Shown in pieces: positions 37,093 through 45,974 of a stretch of DNA of 64,000 nt. Within the stretch, counting starts at the first letter, position 1, and each line of letters begins with the position of its first letter. Position numbers and translations under genes: made by a program. Origin of the DNA: Sedimentisphaerales bacterium (GTDB lineage: Bacteria > Planctomycetota > Phycisphaerae > Sedimentisphaerales > SM23-30); contig JANQJS010000037.1 of NCBI GenBank assembly GCA_028281535.1, forward strand, positions 62,001 through 126,000. The letters are read 5' to 3'. Under the pieces are notes generated by a model that ran no database searches, was not told where the DNA came from, and worked only from the letters and a program-made list of their open reading frames with translations.

Positions 37093-37806
37093 TTATTTTA
37101 GATCGAATAATAAAAATTCTGCACTATATTTTGTTAATAATTCAATTTGACTGATATTTTCAATCGAGACGCCATCGCCTTCGGTGAGATTCTGTTGGTT
37201 TACAGTTAGTTGGCCTCGAATCATTTGCAGCCATAGTCCGCGATCAGGTGTTGTCTGGTAAATAATTTCCTGGTTATTTAGTTTTCCAAGAAAAAGTTTA
37301 GCATCCTGATGTATCTTTACACATGACTTTCCTGCTTTATCAGCAATTAGCGTTAATCCATCGATGAATGGCAAATCATCTACTGTGACTTGTTGATAAC
37401 TTGGCACGGCATCTTTGGTGTCTGGTATGATCCATATTTGTAGCAGGCGAGTTTTATCTGTGGAAGATGGATTAAATTCACTATGCAAAATTCCTGTTCC
37501 GGCAGAGATCTTTTGCACCTGACCTGCCTGAATGACTGAACCATTACCCATGCTGTCTTTATGTTCAAGTTGTCCTTCTACAATATATGAAACAATTTCC
37601 ATATTGTGATGCGGGTGCATGTCAAAGCCATGTCCTGGAGCAACAATGTCGTCATTAATCACACGAAGTGAGCGAAAACGCTGATGTTTGGGATCGTAGT
37701 AATCTGCAAACGAAAAGGTATGATGGGTTTTCAGCCAGCCATAATTGGCCTGGCCGCGATCGTCACTGCGTCGAATATTGATTTTTGGCTGTGTTAGCGT
37801 TGTCAT
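37093..37806 (-). CDS. pirin-family protein (YhhW-like cupin)
   Basis: A 237-residue bicupin metalloprotein; characterised relatives (E. coli YhhW) oxidise quercetin. Conserved sites: RGQANYGWLKTHHTFSFADY, DPKHQRFRSLRVINDD, and metal ligands in HGFDMHPHHNMEIVSYIVEG followed by GTGILHSEFN. AAGGAG lies seven bases upstream of the ATG. It is first in an operon with the FMN reductase and lies next to a divergent-looking MarR gene carrying the same operator, pointing to a response to phenolic or quinone compounds (inference). Confidence 0.93.
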   Translation of the reverse strand: MTTLTQPKINIRRSDDRGQANYGWLKTHHTFSFADYYDPKHQRFRSLRVINDDIVAPGHGFDMHPHHNMEIVSYIVEGQLEHKDSMGNGSVIQAGQVQKISAGTGILHSEFNPSSTDKTRLLQIWIIPDTKDAVPSYQQVTVDDLPFIDGLTLIADKAGKSCVKIHQDAKLFLGKLNNQEIIYQTTPDRGLWLQMIRGQLTVNQQNLTEGDGVSIENISQIELLTKYSAEFLLFDLK

Positions 37807-37822
37807 TATTTGACTCCTTCAT

Positions 37823-37842
37823 ATAGTTTAATATTAAACTAT
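37823..37842. promoter_or_regulatory. MarR-type operator in the pirin promoter
   Basis: The perfect 20-bp palindrome ATAGTTTAATATTAAACTAT, identical to the core of the palindrome upstream of the MarR gene, lies 17 bases upstream of the pirin ATG. Confidence 0.88.
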
Positions 37843-37859
37843 TACGCTAAAAAAAATGA

Positions 37860-38309
37860 TTAGTTCAGCGATCGTCCCAATTTCTTACAAAGGCTTCCCA
37901 AAGTTATTAATTCTTCAGTACTTAGCTTGGACATCTTTTTGGCAACGAGCCTGGAATGCTTTGGAAAAATCTCTTCGATGAGCTTATGCCCTTTGGGCGT
38001 AAGATTCACGTTGTAGTAGCGTCGATCTTCCTGGGATTTTTGTCGCATGACATAGCCCTCTTTTTCCAAGTTGTTTACTACTAAAGTGATATTTCCCTTA
38101 GACTTAAGTATTTTTTTACCAATAGCCAACTGCGATTGCGGTCCTGTATGATACAATAATTCCAACACACCAAACTGACTTTCCGTTAGCCCGGCGTTTT
38201 CGAACACATCACGCGTTGCGGCAGCGATCGATTCTGCGGCTCGTAATAACTTTACAAAGCAGCCCAGGGCCTGCCTTTCTTTTGGATGTCGTGTGTCATT
38301 TTCTATCAA
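37860..38309 (-). CDS. MarR-family transcriptional regulator
   Basis: A 149-residue winged-helix repressor. The DNA-binding region includes LTESQFGVLELLYHTG, LAIGKKILKSKGNITLVVNNLEKEGYV and the wing RRYYNVNLTPKGHKLIEE, flanked by dimerisation helices. The start is a TTG at 38309 with GGAGA at ideal spacing. Palindromic operators lie upstream of this gene and of the pirin-reductase operon immediately downstream, so it probably represses both and is released by a small phenolic or oxidising ligand. The ligand is inferred from the family. Confidence 0.93.
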   Translation of the reverse strand: MIENDTRHPKERQALGCFVKLLRAAESIAAATRDVFENAGLTESQFGVLELLYHTGPQSQLAIGKKILKSKGNITLVVNNLEKEGYVMRQKSQEDRRYYNVNLTPKGHKLIEEIFPKHSRLVAKKMSKLSTEELITLGSLCKKLGRSLN

Positions 38310-38320
38310 ATCGATTCTCC

Positions 38321-38344
38321 ATATAGTTTAATATTAAACTATAT
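38321..38344. promoter_or_regulatory. MarR-type operator in the regulator's own promoter
   Basis: A perfect 24-bp palindrome containing the same 20-bp core as the pirin operator, 12 bases upstream of the MarR start codon, consistent with autoregulation. Confidence 0.88.
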
Positions 38345-38477
38345 GACCTTTCATGTCAAGGTCAAATTTTATAAATTAAGAGTGTTTTCTATAGAACATT
38401 CTATCTGGTCTTACTTGACTAAATAATTTAAACTATCGTTGAGTTGAGGTATTTGAGATTTTTTTACAGGAGTTGAT

Positions 38478-39371
38478 ATGGGGTCAGAAGAACGTGGTGC
38501 ACTGAGTCTAGGTGCAAAAGTGATTTCTACTATTATCTCATTAATGGTCTTGTCTGGCATCTGTTTGGCGATACCCTTATTACCTCAATGGCAGAGTGAT
38601 AGCCATTCTATTTCGTCAGGTATATGGTATGTTTGGTTCTCAAAACATATTATTGGATTTTATCTTTATTCAACATGTTGTCTTTTTCTTAGGTGTTTCC
38701 TGAATGGTTATGAAAGAGTATTTAAATATTTCATATTCCGATTAGGCATTTATTCAGGAGTGCTTTGGTCAGCTATTTATGTTTATATTGCCCTGCTACT
38801 ACCATTAGAGGGCATCAAATCATTTTACATCATTAGTTATTTTTTATCTTTTGTTATGTATTTGGCATTTTCATTGAGAATGCCCCGCGAGGTTGCTGAT
38901 AGACCTCATTCATACAATATCCTTCGTTGGATTTTGGGATGGGGTATTTGGGGATTAAGTTTTATCTTGTCGTGGATAAAGACGAAAGATTTGGCCGATC
39001 AATTTTATCAATCATTACCCAAAACTCCACCAGATTGTTTTATTGCAACAGCAGCAGCTCATGGACACAAAAATATTGTTCAATCAGAAATAGTTTTGTT
39101 TTCTAATGATAGCAATTGTCCAATTAATGATCAACTGCGAGTATTAAAAGCTGCTGAATTGCTTTTTAAAATATTGTTTCCCAAAACACACTTTAAAGTT
39201 AGACGAATATATAATTATTTTGGCCCATTTCTCGCTCAATATATAAAGAATCGATATAGGGCAGATGTCATTTACTTATTACTAAAACCAGCTGAATGGA
39301 TGGCTCGTTGTATTATTACATTATTGAAGCTAGATATCAGATTTGTTTATAACCAGGATTTAGAAAAATAA
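38478..39371 (+). CDS. membrane protein with C-terminal CFIATAA domain (DUF6688-like)
   Basis: A 297-residue protein. The N-terminal ~170 residues hold about five hydrophobic segments (e.g. ISTIISLMVLSGICLAIPLL, FYIISYFLSFVMYLAFSL). The C-terminal part begins DCFIATAAAHGH and continues NDQLRVLKAAELLFKILFP and YNYFGPFLAQYIKNRY, then LLLKPAEWMARCII. This resembles a CFI-box type C-terminal domain known from Planctomycetota proteins of unknown function; the DUF number is from memory and unchecked. AGGAG lies before the ATG. It is monocistronic, with neighbours on the other strand. Confidence 0.7.
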   Translation: MGSEERGALSLGAKVISTIISLMVLSGICLAIPLLPQWQSDSHSISSGIWYVWFSKHIIGFYLYSTCCLFLRCFLNGYERVFKYFIFRLGIYSGVLWSAIYVYIALLLPLEGIKSFYIISYFLSFVMYLAFSLRMPREVADRPHSYNILRWILGWGIWGLSFILSWIKTKDLADQFYQSLPKTPPDCFIATAAAHGHKNIVQSEIVLFSNDSNCPINDQLRVLKAAELLFKILFPKTHFKVRRIYNYFGPFLAQYIKNRYRADVIYLLLKPAEWMARCIITLLKLDIRFVYNQDLEK

Positions 39372-39404
39372 AATGTATTAAGGTTTAACTACAAGAATTT
39401 ATTT

Positions 39405-41549
39405 CTACGGATTTACAACTTTTTTCCAGTTTTCGGCAATAAGTTTCATACCCTTTTTGTTGGGGTGAAAGCCATCTTGCTGCAAATCGGTGAAGTCATT
39501 GGAATTGCCAAAGTGGTCTACGAAAATGATAGGTGATTGCTCAGTGGTTTTTTTCAATGCCATGCGTTGTTGCATTTTGTAGAATTCGGTGAAGGCTAAA
39601 TTCAAATAACGAACATCCAGTGTTGCTTCATTGAATCTCAGGTAAGATCCCAAATAAACTTTCACTTTGGGATTATCTGCTCTCAGAAGATCAATCATTC
39701 GTTCTATATCATCCACCATTTCCTGGAGCGGCGGTTGTTCGGGTGTGGCATCAAAATCATTGCCACCGAGCATCATGAAAACAATATCAGGTGTATAATT
39801 TGGCATTTCCAGCCAGGTGGGCAGCATTTGCAAAAGACCGCGAATCGTCGCGCCGCTATGGGCTTCGTGATCATCATCAAATGATTGCCCTGCATGGTCG
39901 GGTGTGTCGCAGTCGCTATCGCCCATAGTGCCGATGAAGTCTGCCGTGGTATCAGAATCGACCCATTGTTTCCACAAAAAGTATCGCCAAGTGTTATGCT
40001 CACCATTGCATGTGGAATACGAATCGCCTAGACAGAGCACTTTGCCAAGATTATGGACACCGATTAGCATAGGGTCTTTGGTATCCGTTTTGATTTGGGT
40101 TTTATTTTTCTCAATCGGATCAGATTTTGTGCGTTTAATTTGAAAAACGGTTTTTTTCATCGGTGTCATATTAAACCAAACCACAAGCCGATCCCCTTCC
40201 AAACCCATTTGGTAATCTTGACCTTGCTCAAGTTCTTTTTCGTTCACAAGAATGGCTGGCGGTAATTCTTTGCCCCAGTTGTCAACCACTACGACAGGAT
40301 TATATAATGAACGAGTTGTATCTGGGACTAAGGTAAAGTGAAAATCGAAATTCTCTCGAACGCGTTTGATATGATAGGCTCGCTCATGATGCACATAATT
40401 ATCGAATTCACTTCGCGGGCCAAATTTTTTGACAAAGGCCTTTCCCTTAATAATCATGAAAGGTGGGTTGTCCCAGGATTTGGCAATGTGTTTTAATTCC
40501 AGAGAGCTTTCCAGCATGGAAGGTTGAAGTGATAATCCATGTAAATAGACCTGAGAAATAAATCGACTGCCCGGTGCTTTTGGGTAGATGACACGTTCAT
40601 AGGGTTTTTGATTAATCAGCTTTATCGAATGGTTTTTGGTATCTAGAGCCGGGTTGTCTCGATCCCTGACCATAATCCAGGGTTTGGCTTGTTTGGGATC
40701 ATTATCAATTTGGTGCAGCAGGATAGTTTTTTCGATATCCTTAGTGTCGAACTTAGGTTGTTCAAATGGACTATCTTTTCCACCTGCGATAATAGAGCCG
40801 CGTTTATTGGATGGAATATCAAACGCTCCGCTGAAGAAATGATGCATCATTTTGCTTTTAGTATCAATACATGGGCAACCGTGTGCAGACAGATCTGATT
40901 TATCGGCATGGTTGGTATAGACAACGGCATATCGAGTAATCGTGCCATCAGGATAAATGGTATAGGTTTGCTCGGCCCATTCACCAAAGTAAGTGTTTTT
41001 ATCCGTATCCCAATGTTGAGGTGTCGTTCGTGGTTCATATTCTCTGGCGATCGCCTGATTGTCCGGTGCTGAATTGACTAACGCTTGACGAACTTTGACA
41101 GTGATGCGTGCTTTGGATTGACTTTCGATCCAAATTTGATTGCTATTGGAACTTTGTGTGTCCCAAATATCACAGTGCCAATCTTTCTTAAATAGTTCTT
41201 TATCGCAATTGATAAAACCAGCACAAATATCTGAGACCGATTGGCAATCATTGCCGATCCCTTTGGGCAGGGCCTGAGGAGCGTCAGGATGATTATAATC
41301 AAATGTTTTTATCGTACCTGTGACAAATCGAATGTCGGGGTTCCCTGTTGTCATGATTAATTCACCCGTTTTCGAAAAAATGACTTTTCCAGGGTGTTCA
41401 TCAAAGCTGATTTCAATGATGCTGCTTTCTGCGACTTCATCTGGGGATGTGGGACCGGATACTTTAAATAACTCGGCCTGCGCATAGGTATTTACCAATG
41501 CTAAAAGTGCGAGATGGACTGTCCAGAGATTCAGAGCGGTATAGTTCAT
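39405..41549 (-). CDS. secreted protein with C-terminal SGNH/GDSL hydrolase domain
   Basis: A 714-residue exported protein: signal peptide (LNLWTVHLALLALVNTYAQA), an N-terminal strand-rich region of about 480 residues without recognised domains, then a SGNH esterase-like domain. Catalytic blocks: GDSYS (block I, nucleophile Ser), GGND (block III) and DGFHPN (block V, Asp/His). Such domains typically deacylate carbohydrates or lipids. The N-terminal region may bind the substrate, but this is not established. AGGAG precedes the ATG. The gene stands alone. Confidence 0.82.
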   Translation of the reverse strand: MNYTALNLWTVHLALLALVNTYAQAELFKVSGPTSPDEVAESSIIEISFDEHPGKVIFSKTGELIMTTGNPDIRFVTGTIKTFDYNHPDAPQALPKGIGNDCQSVSDICAGFINCDKELFKKDWHCDIWDTQSSNSNQIWIESQSKARITVKVRQALVNSAPDNQAIAREYEPRTTPQHWDTDKNTYFGEWAEQTYTIYPDGTITRYAVVYTNHADKSDLSAHGCPCIDTKSKMMHHFFSGAFDIPSNKRGSIIAGGKDSPFEQPKFDTKDIEKTILLHQIDNDPKQAKPWIMVRDRDNPALDTKNHSIKLINQKPYERVIYPKAPGSRFISQVYLHGLSLQPSMLESSLELKHIAKSWDNPPFMIIKGKAFVKKFGPRSEFDNYVHHERAYHIKRVRENFDFHFTLVPDTTRSLYNPVVVVDNWGKELPPAILVNEKELEQGQDYQMGLEGDRLVVWFNMTPMKKTVFQIKRTKSDPIEKNKTQIKTDTKDPMLIGVHNLGKVLCLGDSYSTCNGEHNTWRYFLWKQWVDSDTTADFIGTMGDSDCDTPDHAGQSFDDDHEAHSGATIRGLLQMLPTWLEMPNYTPDIVFMMLGGNDFDATPEQPPLQEMVDDIERMIDLLRADNPKVKVYLGSYLRFNEATLDVRYLNLAFTEFYKMQQRMALKKTTEQSPIIFVDHFGNSNDFTDLQQDGFHPNKKGMKLIAENWKKVVNP

Positions 41550-41652
41550 TCGAATACACTCCTTTGTATTGTTGAATGACTTAGTTGTAACCGAATGGGG
41601 AGATTATTGTCAAGAGTTCTCTATGATTAGGTGATCTGAGCTATTGGACTCA

Positions 41653-41676
41653 CATGCCCACTCTGGCGTGGGCATG
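41653..41676. repeat. REP-like palindrome, copy 3
   Basis: CATGCCCAC (41653-41661) pairs with GTGGGCATG (41668-41676) and is followed by ACACCG, as is the copy after gyrB. It sits just past the stop of the next gene's transcript, without a following T-run. Confidence 0.75.
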
Positions 41677-41697
41677 ACACCGATGCAAATTAAATTC

Positions 41698-42435
41698 CTA
41701 AAAGAGTATATGGATAATCATGTATTCCATAAGTAGGACCATCAGGATGATACTGATGAAGAGCAGATTTGATTTTTGCTTCTTTTTGTAGGATGGGCAA
41801 TAGTTATAAAGTTGTTTTCGGGTTGGATCGACTTTATAGGCTGGTTGTTGTTTGGGTTTGATTTTTGATGCTTGATGGGCCGCAAAAACTTGTTGCATCA
41901 TCATATGTGCACGGTAGACATGGATGCCCCATTCGTGAGCGAGTTGGAGCATGTCGATTTCGATTTCCGTTCTAGGCGTATCTTTATGAACCAACAGCGA
42001 GACTTTTTCACGGAAGTCATCTTCGATCTGTTGCGTACTTCTTTCAATGGTTTCAGTTGATCTTATGGGAGGGTCTGCTTGCATTTCAACGCGATGTCTT
42101 TGCAGGCGATGATGCATTTTGAGATTTTCTTCCAGCGTGACATCTTTCATATAGTCCTCGACGGGAACTGGTTGAAAATCGATTTCGGTGGTTTGCATTC
42201 TTAGTGCCTGGATATTTTTCTGGCGAATCGCAACGGGCTTATGCTGCTGCATGAGAGGTTGATATTGTTTTAATCGATGAGCTCGATTGGGATCATTGTT
42301 AAATCGATATGGATCAAGCCGTTTACGTGCGGCATTATCGAGTCGTTCGTAACGATCCTGATTGATCTGATCAACGATTTGCCAAAGCGGCTGGCTTTTC
42401 TTAGTTCTCTGGTTGTAAATAGGTTCAATGGGCAT
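41698..42435 (-). CDS. tail-anchored basic protein of unknown function
   Basis: A 245-residue hydrophilic, basic protein rich in Arg, Gln and His (e.g. RYERLDNAARKRLDPYRFNND, MHHRLQRHRVEMQ), ending in a single hydrophobic C-terminal helix (LLFISIILMVLLMEYMIIHILF), so it is probably anchored in the inner membrane with a cytoplasmic body. No domain is recognised. GAGGAG before the ATG supports the start. Confidence 0.65.
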   Translation of the reverse strand: MPIEPIYNQRTKKSQPLWQIVDQINQDRYERLDNAARKRLDPYRFNNDPNRAHRLKQYQPLMQQHKPVAIRQKNIQALRMQTTEIDFQPVPVEDYMKDVTLEENLKMHHRLQRHRVEMQADPPIRSTETIERSTQQIEDDFREKVSLLVHKDTPRTEIEIDMLQLAHEWGIHVYRAHMMMQQVFAAHQASKIKPKQQPAYKVDPTRKQLYNYCPSYKKKQKSNLLFISIILMVLLMEYMIIHILF

Positions 42436-42659
42436 GATATCTCCTCTCCGTTTTCTCTCTATGTTTATGATACCAGAATCGATTACTTGAATGGAACCTG
42501 AGAAATGGGGTGGCCGGTTGCTTTTGAGGATAAATAATTGGCCGCGATATCGCCTGTAAGGATTGGCAGGGTTATAGGGTGGATTTCGAACTGTGAGCTT
42601 GCATTTTTGGCCCAGATTGGTACTCTATGACTCTTTAAAACCTTAGGAATCAGGAAACT

Positions 42660-43145
42660 ATGTCAGAAATTCATCGAATTGGCCAGGGATATGATTTGCA
42701 TCGGCTGGAAGCTGGGCGGAATCTCATTTTGGCAGGTGTGCAAATCCCGTCAGATAAAGGACTTGTTGGTCATAGTGATGCTGATATTGTGCTTCATGCT
42801 GTGATTGACGCGATGCTGGGAGCCGCTGGATTGGGGGATATCGGCGAGCAATTTCCTGATAATGACCCAGCTTTTAAGGATATTGATAGCGCCAAGTTAT
42901 TTGAAAAAGCGCTCGTTAAGGTTCGGCAAAAAGGGTTTAGCCCGGTGAATGTCGATGTGACCATTATTGCCCAGCAGCCTAAACTGAGTCCTTATAAACC
43001 GGCGATGAAAACACGCCTGGCACAACTGCTCAGTTTGGATGAATGTTTTGTCAGTGTGAAAGCAAAAACAAATGAAGGGATGGATGCTGTGGGACAAGGT
43101 CTTGCCATGGCGTGTCATACCGTGATTGGATTAAGTCAAACGTAA
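42660..43145 (+). CDS. ispF: 2-C-methyl-D-erythritol 2,4-cyclodiphosphate synthase
   Basis: A trimeric zinc enzyme of the MEP isoprenoid pathway, converting CDP-ME phosphate to the cyclic diphosphate. At 161 aa it is full length. Motifs: RIGQGYDLHRL (metal ligands Asp and His), GHSDADIVLHAVIDAMLGAAGLGDIGEQFPD (third ligand and catalytic loop) and the C-terminal KAKTNEGMDAVGQG. AGGAA lies before the ATG. It is followed 16 bases later by cysS, the common ispF-cysS pairing. Other MEP genes are outside the window. Confidence 0.97.
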   Translation: MSEIHRIGQGYDLHRLEAGRNLILAGVQIPSDKGLVGHSDADIVLHAVIDAMLGAAGLGDIGEQFPDNDPAFKDIDSAKLFEKALVKVRQKGFSPVNVDVTIIAQQPKLSPYKPAMKTRLAQLLSLDECFVSVKAKTNEGMDAVGQGLAMACHTVIGLSQT

Positions 43146-43161
43146 CGAAAAAGGAATTCAA

Positions 43162-44661
43162 ATGGCATTACGCCTCTATAATACATTAACGAATCAAAAA
43201 GAAGATTTTAAACCTGTAGAGCCTGGCAAGATTGGTATCTATGTCTGTGGTCCGACGGTTTATAAAGATAGCCATATAGGTCATGCGGTTGGCCCGGTGA
43301 TCTTTGATGCGTTTAAAAAGTTTCTGGTCCATCAAGGTTATGAAGTCAAGCTGATTATTAACATTACTGATGTGGATGATAAGATTATTATCGAATCGCA
43401 AAAGCAAGGCGTTTCCATGGAAGAGCTGGCGAAAAAAGTAACCGCCAGTTACTTTGAATGCCTTAAACAATTGGGTGTGAATAGTGTGGATGAATTTCCT
43501 CGTGCGACTGATCATATCCAACAGATTTTAGATATTATTCAAAAGCTGATGAAGAAAGATGCGGCCTATCCGGTTGATGGTGATGTTTATTTTGATGTGA
43601 CCAAAGATGATGATTATGGCAAATTGTCTAATCGTCGTTTAGATGAACAAACGGAAGGCTCACGAGATCTTGCCAGTAAAGAAAAACGTAATGCCGCGGA
43701 CTTTGCTTTGTGGAAAGCCGCTGGCGATGATGAGATTGGCTGGGATTCGCCATGGGGGCGAGGTCGTCCTGGTTGGCATATTGAATGCTCAGCGATGAGT
43801 ATGGAATATCTAGGTGAAACATTTGATATTCATGGCGGTGGTATTGATTTGGTCTTTCCGCATCATGAAAATGAGATTGCTCAATCTGAGACGGCGACCG
43901 GAAAGCCTTTTGCTAATTATTGGCTGCATAATGGTTTGACACGTATGCGTACCAAAGCAGCCAGTGGTGAATGGAAAAATGAAAAGATGAGTAAATCGCT
44001 GGGGAACATTAAACCCATCAAGGATTTGCTCGAACAGCATTCACCGCAGTTGCTTCGTTACTTTTTATTAAGTACTCAATACCGTAGTCCAATCGATTTT
44101 TCAGATGAAGCCATCGAAGCATCAGAAAAAGGGATGATGAATATTTATCGTCTTTTGGATCGAGTGAATCGCATTACCACAGAAGATGTTTTTGGAGTTT
44201 GTTCTGGCTTAGAAAACCTCTCGGCAAGTGATGAGACGGACCAATCTTTAGTTGATTCAGCCAAGCAGGCAAAAGATAAATTTATTGAAGCCTTAGAAGA
44301 TGATTTTAATACGGCAGGTGCTTTGGCTGAGATCTTTGATTTATGCAATGCGATTAATCGTTATGTGGAAACTAAAAAGTTGGAAACGGTTAACGATACT
44401 GCAGGAAAAATCTTAGCTTTAGAAACGGCTCGTCAAGTAACCGATCTTGGTCAGATTCTTGGTTTATTCCAAGGTCCCATCGAAGATTCAAGTTCGGATG
44501 GTTTGGCTGATGATTTGATGCAGCTGATTATTGAATTGCGAGCCCAGGCGCGGCAGGATAAAAATTATGCCCTCAGTGATGCTATCCGTGATGGTTTGGG
44601 CAAGCTCCAAATCACCCTGGAAGATCGCCCGGACGGAACTACTGGCTGGAGCCGAAGTTAA
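43162..44661 (+). CDS. cysS: cysteinyl-tRNA synthetase
   Basis: A class I aminoacyl-tRNA synthetase charging tRNA-Cys. It has 499 aa. The zinc-binding Cys in VCGPTVYKDSHIGH is next to the HIGH-type ATP motif (SHIGHAVG); further zinc ligands are in GWHIECSAM and FPHHENEIAQSE, and the second ATP motif is EKMSKSLGN. The C-terminal helical anticodon domain (LEDDFNTAGALAEIFDLCNAI, LRAQARQDKNYALSDAIRDGL) is present. Co-transcribed with ispF. Confidence 0.97.
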   Translation: MALRLYNTLTNQKEDFKPVEPGKIGIYVCGPTVYKDSHIGHAVGPVIFDAFKKFLVHQGYEVKLIINITDVDDKIIIESQKQGVSMEELAKKVTASYFECLKQLGVNSVDEFPRATDHIQQILDIIQKLMKKDAAYPVDGDVYFDVTKDDDYGKLSNRRLDEQTEGSRDLASKEKRNAADFALWKAAGDDEIGWDSPWGRGRPGWHIECSAMSMEYLGETFDIHGGGIDLVFPHHENEIAQSETATGKPFANYWLHNGLTRMRTKAASGEWKNEKMSKSLGNIKPIKDLLEQHSPQLLRYFLLSTQYRSPIDFSDEAIEASEKGMMNIYRLLDRVNRITTEDVFGVCSGLENLSASDETDQSLVDSAKQAKDKFIEALEDDFNTAGALAEIFDLCNAINRYVETKKLETVNDTAGKILALETARQVTDLGQILGLFQGPIEDSSSDGLADDLMQLIIELRAQARQDKNYALSDAIRDGLGKLQITLEDRPDGTTGWSRS

Positions 44662-44720
44662 GAACGTTTGTTTTTTTATCTCATTTCGATTAAAATCCTC
44701 TTAGTTGTAATTGATAAACT

Positions 44721-44756
44721 GGGTGGCAGCCTCAAAGATAACATCTTTGGGGATGG
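44721..44756. repeat. dispersed palindromic element, GGGTGGCAGC family, copy B
   Basis: GGGTGGCAGC, then CAAAG (44733-44737) pairing with CTTTG (44745-44749), then GATGG. It has the same layout as the copy at 28964, with a compensating C-G to G-C change in the stem. It lies in the ruvC leader. Confidence 0.6.
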
Positions 44757-44825
44757 CGGACCTGTAATAATCTTCAGATGAGATTAAACTCGCCAGCCCA
44801 ACTATATTGAAATGGATTTTGATAT

Positions 44826-45320
44826 ATGAAAGTTATCGGTGTTGATCCCGGATTACGAACCAGCGGCTATGCGGTGATTCATTTTTCTGATCGCCAGGAG
44901 CATAAGGTGCTGGATGCCGGTGTGATCAAAGCCGATACCAATCGTCCTCTTTCGATTCGGCTCAATCAAATCCATGACGATATCGACGAGATTCTCAAAG
45001 AACATCAACCTGATATTATGGCCATCGAGGAATTGTATGCCCATTATAATCATCCACGAACGGCCATTTTGATGGGACATGCTCGGGGCGTGTTTTTATT
45101 AACAGCCAATCAAAATAAGATTCATGTGGATGATTATAGCGCTACGCGAATCAAAAAAAGTCTGGTTGGTCACGGCAGAGCCAGTAAAGAGCAGATGCAA
45201 TATGCCGTGATGCAGCAATTGAATTTATCATCGCTGCCGACACCGGCCGATGTGGCGGATGCACTGGCGATTGCGATGTGTTGTATTAATGAACATCAAA
45301 GGGAAAATTTGACATTATGA
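44826..45320 (+). CDS. ruvC: Holliday junction resolvase RuvC
   Basis: The dimeric endonuclease that cuts Holliday junctions in recombinational repair. It has 164 aa with the four acidic catalytic positions: Asp in GVDPGLRTSGYAV near the N-terminus, Glu in AIEELYAHYNHPRTAILMG, and the late pair in PADVADALAIAMC; the basic segment IKKSLVGHGRASKEQMQ lies between. Its stop overlaps the ruvA start by four bases (ATGA). First of the ruvC-ruvA-ruvB operon. The start is the ATG at 44826. Confidence 0.97.
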   Translation: MKVIGVDPGLRTSGYAVIHFSDRQEHKVLDAGVIKADTNRPLSIRLNQIHDDIDEILKEHQPDIMAIEELYAHYNHPRTAILMGHARGVFLLTANQNKIHVDDYSATRIKKSLVGHGRASKEQMQYAVMQQLNLSSLPTPADVADALAIAMCCINEHQRENLTL

Positions 45321-45955
45321 TAGCTCGTATAAGTGGAACTTTGGTTGAACTGAATACCGATGGCAATACCATCATTTTGGAAGCAGGACATCTGGCTTAT
45401 GAAATATTGGTGCCCGGCTATTCGATCAGTGATTTGTCAAGGATGAGAGAACGATCCATTACATTACATTGCTTTGAATATTATGAATCCAGTGGTGCAA
45501 TGGGATCGAACCTGGTGCCCTGTTTGGTTGGGTTTCCGCAGGCGACTGATAAACAGTTTTTTCAACGGTTTATTTCTGTTAAAGGCATTGGCGCTCGCAA
45601 GGCATTAAGAGCTTTAGCCAAACCCATTGCCGATATTGCCTATGCGATTGAGCAAGGTGATGCAAAACTCTTAACGACCCTACCTGAAATTGGAAAACGC
45701 ACCGCTGAACAGATTATTGCTGAACTGAAAGGTAAATTAACGGACTTTGCTCAGCAGCCAATGAGTCATGTGGCAAATGTGACCAAAACGCTGAATGACA
45801 TTGAAAGCCAGGCATTAGAGATATTATTACAACTGGGTGAACGACGCAACGAAGCTCAGGAATTAATTGAACGAGCATCTGATGTTTTAGACGATGTGGC
45901 AACCACCGATGTATTGGTTCAAACGGCCTATCGTTTGAAGTCGGGTAGTATCTAA
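45317..45955 (+). CDS. ruvA: Holliday junction branch-migration protein RuvA
   Basis: Binds the four-way junction and recruits RuvB. At 212 aa it has an OB-fold N-terminal domain (MIARISGTLVELNT, LAYEILVPG), tandem helix-hairpin-helix motifs (VKGIGARKALRALA, LPEIGKRTAEQIIAELKG) and the C-terminal RuvB-contacting helices (ALEILLQLGERRNEAQELI). The segment NLVPCLVGFPQATDKQFFQRFI is slightly longer than usual. Its gene overlaps ruvC by four bases. Confidence 0.96.
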   Translation: MIARISGTLVELNTDGNTIILEAGHLAYEILVPGYSISDLSRMRERSITLHCFEYYESSGAMGSNLVPCLVGFPQATDKQFFQRFISVKGIGARKALRALAKPIADIAYAIEQGDAKLLTTLPEIGKRTAEQIIAELKGKLTDFAQQPMSHVANVTKTLNDIESQALEILLQLGERRNEAQELIERASDVLDDVATTDVLVQTAYRLKSGSI

Positions 45956-45974
45956 GAAAATAAAAGGAATTGAA

